Assembly: GCA_949126835.1 (NCBI GenBank)
Contig: OX421507.1
Span: forward strand, 7,228,605-7,292,604
Reading direction: 5' to 3'
DNA length: 64,000 nt
From: Anisus vortex
Lineage: Eukaryota; Mollusca; Gastropoda; Planorbidae
A model generated the notes under the pieces. The model worked only from the letters and a program-made list of their open reading frames with translations. It had not been told where the DNA came from and did no database searches. This document shows positions 57,207 through 64,000 of the stretch, piece after piece (positions within the stretch are counted from its first letter, which is position 1; the number at the start of each line of letters is the position of its first letter). A program made the position numbers and the translations under genes.

Positions 57207-59468
57207 GTCTTGGGCTGACAGACGATGGAGGGTTGCCAATAGCCCGGAGTCAACTGGCAAATTTTGTCGTGAGTTACAGAAAAAGATCTCAGAAATGTCA
57301 TTATTTTGAGATAGACCTCAGAAACTATCAGAACGAAAATAAAATTAAAATGTGCAGATTTCTTGTTTTTTTTTCTCTAATTAAATGTTAGTTTTTCTAA
57401 CCTCTCCCCTCCCCCTCCACTCCCACCAGCCCCCAATTCTATCTCATTCTCTTTTTTTTTCTCTCCCTTAATTAAGAAAATTAAAAGCATTTTTTTTTTG
57501 GTTTCGTCGAGTAAGTTAATTCCAAGTAGCGGCCTACGCCTGAAACATGTTTTCTGACTTGCAGGTCAAGACCCTGGACACTGCGGGTCCCTTTCATCTA
57601 GAGCATTTTAAAGTCACAAAAACTATTTTAAAAAGCTTTTAGCCATTTACATTTCACAAAAGGCAAGAATAATGATGGTGTCAGATATGTAATTAATGAG
57701 TCCAATGTTTGCAGGCCTCTTTGGCCGTTTTTTTTGTGTGTGTGTGTGTCTTGGGCCGTTGTTTTGATTGTTTGGTCATTGGCCGTTTTTCTTTTTTTTT
57801 GTCAAGACTTGGTCATTTAATCTGGACAAAATAACTAGATATATATTTCCAGCATCAAGAGTGGGGGTAGGACTCATTTAAAAGAGTCGTGGATGAAAAG
57901 ATGGTCAATTAAACTCCTGTGAGGTCGATTAGCAAAGGTCTAAAGTGGAGTACTTTGTTAACAAAACACCGGTGTAATCTCCCCCCCCCCCTTTTTTAAG
58001 TCTAGTTTATTTTTCTCTACTTCTGCTCGACGATACGGTGTTGAACGAGTTAATGGCTCGAGAAATTCTCGCGTTCTCGCCTGCTTGGGGATAACCGGTG
58101 CAAAATGCAAATACTGTACCGTAGATTTTGCCTTGTGTACGGTGTCGACCCAATTTTTGTTCCGTGTTAAGAATAGTAATAATGTTTTTAAAAAAAAAGA
58201 TATTTGAAATCCAATATTTATCTCAAAGAAATGCTAAATACTTAAAGGCTAAAATGTAAAACAAAGTGGGTTAAGAAAAAAAAAAGAACGAATGCGCAGT
58301 TAACTAAAAGTTAACATAAATATAAAAAAATTGGGCCAGTAGACCTACGGTGGTCTACAGGAATTTTAGAATCATTCTTTCGTTTCTTTTGGCAATCCTA
58401 CATCGTTGGTAAGGTGTAGACTATATTTTAAAAAAACAATAACAAACAAAAACAAGTCCATAATGAGAAAAACATTTTCTCATCATTATAAAATCATCAT
58501 GATCAGACAGGAATGTTTGATCTTTTCCCCATTTTTTTTTAAATATTAACAAAAATCTTTGAAAAGCGAACCAGCAAAACGCGCTTGCGAACAATAAGTC
58601 TAAGAAAAATAAAGAGAAGAATATACAGCTTTACACAGTAGTGAAGACTGATAGGCCTATAATAAATATATGAATAATAAACATATAAACTAATTAGGCT
58701 ATAAGAGGGGAGGGGGGTACTGCTTTTTAAAATACATGTTGAATAAAACGAACTTGTTATAATCTAGGTGAACCCAAATAATAATAATAATGACATAATA
58801 TTAAAGATTTGTGCTTGTTTGTAAATATACATAGCTAAACGCTAATTAAAAAACTAGAAAGAATTTTAAAAATTTGAACAGATTTGGTTAATTATACTTC
58901 CCATTTCAGACTCAGAGGTGATTTTGACCTCATTAGAGGGTTATGTCGATTCCTCTCCTCCCCCCCCCTCCCTCCATCCCAGTAAGCGTCAATTTGTCAA
59001 CGAAACTTGTAAAAAAAAAATCAACACTACAATATAACAGAAAAGTGGACACGAAAAAAAAAAGCCATAGGGTTAAAATAGAATAGATTCTTCATTGACG
59101 GTATCAAGATCTGGATGAGAAAGGAGGAGGCTCGGGCGAGGGGCAAAAACACATACTCAGTTTAAGCCCCTTGAGCCACAGAAACAAAAAAAAAAGGAAG
59201 GGGGAGGTTTTTGTTCCCTGGGGAATCCAAGGATTTAAGCTAGTAAGCTATAATATAATATGTCTTTAAAAAAAAAAGGATATAAAAACAACATTCTTTT
59301 CCGCCATTTTATTGCAAGATCTACTGTAGAATGTTCTAGCAGAAAGAACCCTAGAGAGCTCTTTTCCACATTTCAAATGCGCTCAGTTTATGTCAAGAAA
59401 ACTGTGTGTTTTCTTTAACTTAATGAAAATAAACATATATTCTATGTGATTTCAATAACATCCATCGA

Positions 59469-59912
59469 CCACACACACACACACACACATAAACACACAT
59501 TCACAAACACACTCACTCACACACATAAACACACACTCACAAACACACTCACACACACACACAAATACACACTCACACAGACACACATAAACACACAAAC
59601 ACACTCACACAGACACACATAAACACACACTCACAAACACACTCACACACACACACAAATACACACAGACACACATAAACACACACTCACAAACACACTC
59701 ACACACACACACACAAATACACACAGACACACATAAACACATACTCAAAAACACACTCACACACACACACAAATACACACAGACACACATAAACACACAA
59801 ACACACTCACACAGACACACATAAACACACAAACACACTCCCACAGACACACATAAACACACAAACACACTCACACAAGCTTACAAACAAAAACACACAC
59901 TTACACACACAG
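59469..59912. repeat. CA-rich microsatellite with higher-order units
   Basis: cacac runs are organised into repeats of acacataaacacacactcac and aaacacactcacacacacac. The Cys/Val-rich reverse frame is an artefact of this. Confidence 0.95.
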
Positions 59913-60047
59913 AGGTACGCTCACGTTGGCATTGAGTGGGTGCTTTTTGGTCTGTGAAATTCATTCGCTTCTGTTTTTGTTTTTTGCTGCGCATGCATAT
60001 CAACGAAGAGGAAAAAGGGGTAGGGGGTGGTGGAGAGATATAATCAC

Positions 60048-60082
60048 TAGCTAAAGTTACCCGGCTTTGCCAGAGGTAGACT
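60048..60082 (-). mobile_element. Helentron-like 3' terminus (minus)
   Basis: The minus strand reads ggcaaagccgggtaacttta then gctagtg, a close match to the hairpin/GCTAGT end of Helentron-type elements. Confidence 0.5.
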
Positions 60083-60291
60083 TTAGAAATTAGCTGTGTG
60101 TTTGTGTGTTTTGCGTAAGGAAGAGTTGGGGAGGTAACAACTACATTTTAATCAAAATTATATTGAGAAAAAAAAAGACTTGATATAAAAATAAAAAATT
60201 TATTGATTCAAATGTGTTAACTATAAGTAATTTGTGGTGAATACAAACGGGTCAATGGGAATAGATCTAAAGATAATTAAATTGATTTACA

Positions 60292-60682
60292 ACAGCAAGT
60301 GCTTACTGCCAAGTAATGTATAACTAAAAGTGCTTACTGTCAAGTATTGTATTACAAAAAGTGCTTACTGTCAAGTATTGTATTACAAAAAGTGCTTACT
60401 GTCAAGTATTGTATTACAAAAGTGCTTACTGTCAAGTATTGTATTACAAAAAGTGCTTACTCTCAAGTATTGTATTACAAAAAGTGCTTACTGTCAAGTA
60501 TTGTATTACAAAAAGTGCTTACTGTCAAGTATTGTGTTACAAAAAGTGCTTACTGTCGAGTAATGTATTTAAAAATGTGCTTACTGCCAAGTAATGTTTT
60601 ACTAAAAGTGCTTACTGCCAAGTAATATAATGCAAAAAATGCCTAATGCCAAGTAATTTATTATAAAAAGTGTTTACTGGCA
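60292..60682. repeat. 31-bp tandem repeat, about 12 copies
   Basis: Unit agtgcttactgtcaagtatt plus gtattacaaaa. The outer copies are diverged (gccaagtaatgt), the central ones nearly identical. Confidence 0.95.
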
Positions 60683-60737
60683 CTATCAAGTATAGTATTG
60701 CAAACAAGAACGTCTTACTGATGTAAGAAGCACGATT

Positions 60738-60802
60738 ATGAAAACTGGTGAAAGCTGCGTCAACGGCCCTAGGGTTCAATTTGTTCCGACTGAATTACTT
60801 TC
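60738..60802 (+). mobile_element. tRNA-derived SINE, 3' fragment
   Basis: gaaaactggtgaaagctgc, aacggccctagggttcaatt and ttccgactgaattacttt. Confidence 0.6.
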
Positions 60803-61449
60803 AGTATTTATTTGATATGGAAGATTATGAGATTATGAGATTATGACAATGATAAACATGCCCCTCCCCCCATTTACACATTTACAAACCTCTATTATAG
60901 GTATGATACGAAAACGTATCTCTGTTTTATCAAGCAGGTGGGAGTGGATGACCTATTGATCCCAGACTCTCTGTTAGTTTGGCAAATTTTTCGCTGACCG
61001 GGCGCAACCCCGTCCCAAAGTTGTTGTGGCTGGTACCTTTTCGACGCTGGTCGGCTGTGTGAGCACAGGTCTGGGGGGGGGGGGGGAAACCACGTGTGTT
61101 TGAGCTCACACCTATGTGAGTAAGCTGACATTTTCTGTTTCATTTCCTGTGAAGGTGCACGGCCGTGGGGTGGGGGGGGGGGGGGAAACCCTGCTCTTGA
61201 CTCTTGAGGGGGAGAGAGGAGGAGAGGAGAGAGAGGGAGAAAGGGAGAAAGGGAGTGAGGCTATCAACGGATCTTTGCGTCTGCCCTCTTTTGACTCTTG
61301 GTCACACCCATATACAGTATATATATATATATAACCACACAAATAACATTTAATCATAAACATATTATATTAGTGAGATAACAAAAATCTCTACCAAAAT
61401 GGAATCACTATAAAATATTATAAGTAGTAAGTAATGCATATTATTGATC

Positions 61450-61545
61450 CCAGAGTATTCGCGATCAAATCACACTTGAATATTGTGGACTTTTTCCTGG
61501 CGTCAAAAGGGTCTCCACAGTACAATGAAGAAGATGAAGAAGGAA
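61450..61545 (+). mobile_element. Non-LTR retrotransposon family B, 3' tail
   Basis: ttgtggactttttcctggcg, aaagggtctccacagtaca, then atgaagaagatgaagaagg. Confidence 0.65.
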
Positions 61546-61734
61546 TATGTGTGTTCTTAGTCGAACTTTCAATGTAATTTGTTTTATTTTGACTGATATC
61601 ATTTTTTTCTTGTCTATGTTCGTTTTAATTTAGCGATCACTCGGCTTCAAATTCAAACTTCAAATTTAATACTGTATACTGGCGTGAACGATTTTGCCAA
61701 ATTGCTATAACTTCAGGTGCTAAGCAGGTACAAA

Positions 61735-61830
61735 GTTCGTACAAAACACGTACAAAAAACACTTATAAAATACGTACAAAACAGATATAAAACACGTAAA
61801 AAAAACAGTTACAAAAACGAAAAAAACTGA
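61735..61830. repeat. Degenerate acgtacaaaa repeats
   Basis: gttcgtacaaaacacgtaca, aaacacttataaaatacgta, caaaacagatataaaacacg: an irregular 10-14-base unit. Confidence 0.6.
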
Positions 61831-62537
61831 TTTATTTTCAATTCTTTGCTTGTACAGAAATGCGGATGGTAATATTATTTCCATTATTACTAGGATTACT
61901 TTATGTAAATAAGTATATATTTGTTTCGTCTGCTTTTTTAAGCAATCGCAGACGCACGCTATTTACATATATATTTAATATTAAACTAATATTCACAACC
62001 TTGGGTTCAAAGAGTGTAGATATATCTTTTTATTGAGCTAATAATTTAACCTTTTAACAGAATCCGAGGCAAAAAAAAATAATATTAAATTGATATATTA
62101 GCCTCGCTGACAGGGATATTGAAAAAAAAATATTTAAAACGAATAGTAAAAAAAAAAGGAAATTGAGATAAATATAGCTTTCCAATTCAAAAAGTTGAGT
62201 TATGTTACCATCTGCTCACCAAAATTCTAGTTTTCACGCGTGTTCTAGGCTGAGATGCACTCTCAGAATTCTCGTGTATTTCTAAGAACAAGCAGTAAAA
62301 AAATTTGTTGTGTTATTTTAATGAGTGGTTTGAAGGGTGAGGCTGGGTTATAGGTTTGTTATAGGTTTGTTCCAAATTTTTGTATTTACAGGCTGAAAGG
62401 AGGCGCATGCCAACGAATAGATCTCGTGCTGTATGTGCAAACCTTGTTTAAAAAAAATGCTTCCGGAAATGTTGGTGTTTTTTTTAAACAAGACGGCATG
62501 TCTTATAAGGTTGTTAGCACACTTTTCTTAAGTTTCA

Positions 62538-62616
62538 GACATACCTAATACAGACATACCTAATACAGACATTCCTTATACAGACATTCCTGATACAGAC
62601 ATTCCTAATACAAACA
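62538..62616. repeat. 15-bp tandem repeat, 5 copies
   Basis: Unit cagacattcctaata with cagacatacctaata and one cagacattccttata. Confidence 0.93.
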
Positions 62617-63613
62617 TTTTTAAAGTTTAAACTGTGTTGTTACAAAAATGAAAGTTTTTCTTTATTGCCTACCCAATGTGTTTAAAGTAATTTTATACAG
62701 CAGACGACTCGACCAGTCTAGTTTTGCAGTATGATTAGAGCTTCAACTGGTCTTAAGTTGTTGTATTTTCTGTCAGTTATAACAGTCTGTCTCACTTAGT
62801 TGTTGTTTTTTAACCCTATGTCTAATAAATTGTCTAAATTCTAAATATCTGTCTATTGTGGCATACACATCTTTATAAATATATCTATGTATGCCTTTTT
62901 TAAATAAAGAAATACGGTGTCTGTTAAAATTCTGCTTCCTCAATATAAACGCTATATCTGCCTATATGTTAAACGTAAATTCTATAATATAAGACCAGAA
63001 GGGTAAACGTAAGGAGTTGGTGACGTAATTGAGCCAGGCAAGGCATGTAGAACACAGGAAAAGAAAGGAGCGCCAGGGGGGAGTCAATCTAACATCAACA
63101 GTGCACGACAGTTTGTCTCCGCTATCTACTCCCTCCTCCCTCCCTCCCTCCTTCAGGTCACTTGCTCACCTACTTCCCCGCCCCCGACCACAGACTACAC
63201 TCACACCTTTCGTTCTATTCCCTCAATCCGGCGGTGAACAACGTTATTATTAACTTGTGTGGTTGAAAAGCAGGCTGCGATATTTCTTTTTCTCTTTATA
63301 AAAGGTTAATGCAGTGCAGAGCATGCGTTGGTGAGTTTGTGTGTTTTACTGTGCACATATAAACATATATATATAGAGAGAGAGCCTACTTTACCCCAAT
63401 CTAGGGGCTGGTTTGAATCACTGCAACTGTGCAAGAATTATATAACGTTTTACCATAAACAAACTCTGTTTAAACAACGCCCTGATGAATAATGCCAAGA
63501 GAAGTGAAGTTTTCACCAAATGTGAGTTCAAAATGTAGCCTATGCAGAGTTTTGTTTTCTTAAACGCCCCGTAAATGCATAGCGTTTACGTAGTGGTTGA
63601 CATCACAGCTCAC

Positions 63614-63880
63614 AAAATTGCTTTGGTTTTCGTAGACCACCAAAAGTTTGGCAGAAGCCATATTATAGCGGCAGTGCCAGAGGTGGCCAATGAAGAACCA
63701 GAGATTCTCAGAAGAAATGCGCGCGGGGGTTGGGGGTGGGGGACTGTGTGAACACCAGTGGTATAGATCAGCAGGAAATGCAGACACTGTGCTTGCATAA
63801 AAACTTAGAATAGTTCCAAAGAGAGCCTGTAAAGTCATTAAAATACGAAAGTCGGTAGCGGTTCCAGAAGTGTTCATCAT
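63614..63880 (-). CDS. Candidate first coding exon with signal peptide (tentative)
   Basis: An open frame starts with two adjacent ATGs at 63880 and has a hydrophobic segment around residues 13-33 (LMTLQALFGTILSFYASTV) ending in SA before FPADLYHW, which looks like a cleavable signal peptide. A donor TTT|GTGAGC at 63614/63613 closes it in phase 0, the phase in which perlecan exon P1 opens. An ATCTCGCGAGAT palindrome lies about 90 bases upstream. The residues after the signal are not recognisable, and a 34-kb intron would be required. It could be the first exon of perlecan, the first exon of another gene, or chance. Confidence 0.28.
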
Positions 63881-63972
63881 AGTTTTGGAGTTTGAAGCTG
63901 TCTGGTTTAAAGGAGTTTAGAATGGATGGGAAAGACCAGCTGTTCTCGTAGAACCTTTATGGCGATGAGTCA

Positions 63973-63984
63973 ATCTCGCGAGAT
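63973..63984. promoter_or_regulatory. TCTCGCGAGA-type palindromic promoter motif
   Basis: The perfect 12-base palindrome ATCTCGCGAGAT lies near the right edge of the window. The TCTCGCGAGA element is known from CpG-rich animal promoters and is bound by BANP. Its position 90 bases upstream of the signal-peptide-like frame on the minus strand makes a promoter here plausible. A chance occurrence cannot be excluded. Confidence 0.35.
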
Positions 63985-64000
63985 ACAGCAGAGTTCGGAA

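Noticed and set aside
59605..59874. Cys/Val-rich minus-strand frame
   Set aside because: Artefact of the CA microsatellite.

Overview
This is a eukaryotic, animal, AT-rich and repeat-rich window. The only gene I can support with confidence is the 5' part of a perlecan (HSPG2 / trol / UNC-52 type) gene on the minus strand. Its recognisable coding exons run from about 29.6 kb down to 1.0 kb, and the gene continues off the left edge. The compact phase-1 modules, the density of tRNA-derived SINEs and the kinds of LINE and hAT debris suggest a mollusc, probably a gastropod. That taxonomic guess is inference, not something the sequence proves.

Coding layout in transcription order (right to left): an acidic exon with a Ser-Gly site (29592-29376); a SEA domain split over two exons (23899-23734 and 22671-22523); LDLa module 1 (21733-21608); a roughly 173-residue non-LDLa domain on three exons (17368-15670); LDLa modules 2-4 (13710-11018); a half LDLa exon (9486-9399); LDLa 5 (8114-7998); an Ig domain (5538-5233); and LDLa modules 6-10 (4904-1035). 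Splice phases agree at every junction except around the half LDLa exon. The order acidic/SG - SEA - LDLa - Ig is that of the perlecan N terminus. The product would be a secreted basement-membrane heparan sulfate proteoglycan. Two unusual points are the extra domain between the first two LDLa modules and a G-S-T-L-V sequence at the position of the SEA self-cleavage site.

The right half (29.6-64 kb) holds no gene I can name. If it belongs to the same gene, it is a long first intron plus upstream DNA. A possible signal-peptide first exon lies at 63880-63614, about 90 bases downstream of an ATCTCGCGAGAT promoter-type palindrome, and its phase would fit exon P1. This is a low-confidence proposal.

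The rest is mobile-element debris and satellites. One tRNA-derived SINE family has about fifteen copies, and there is a second smaller SINE family. There are C-terminal reverse-transcriptase fragments from at least four non-LTR retrotransposon families. Four hAT-type non-autonomous families are present, three with copies showing exact 8-bp target duplications. There are also a 73-bp piggyBac-type MITE with TTAA duplications, a TA-flanked TIR element, a possible MULE-like element, Helentron-like termini, and many minisatellites with periods of 14, 15, 18, 20, 22, 31, 36, 45, 48 and 59 bp. I did not find a convincing new multi-gene system. The best candidates for novelty are the inserted perlecan domain, the SEA motif and several well-preserved mobile-element structures.
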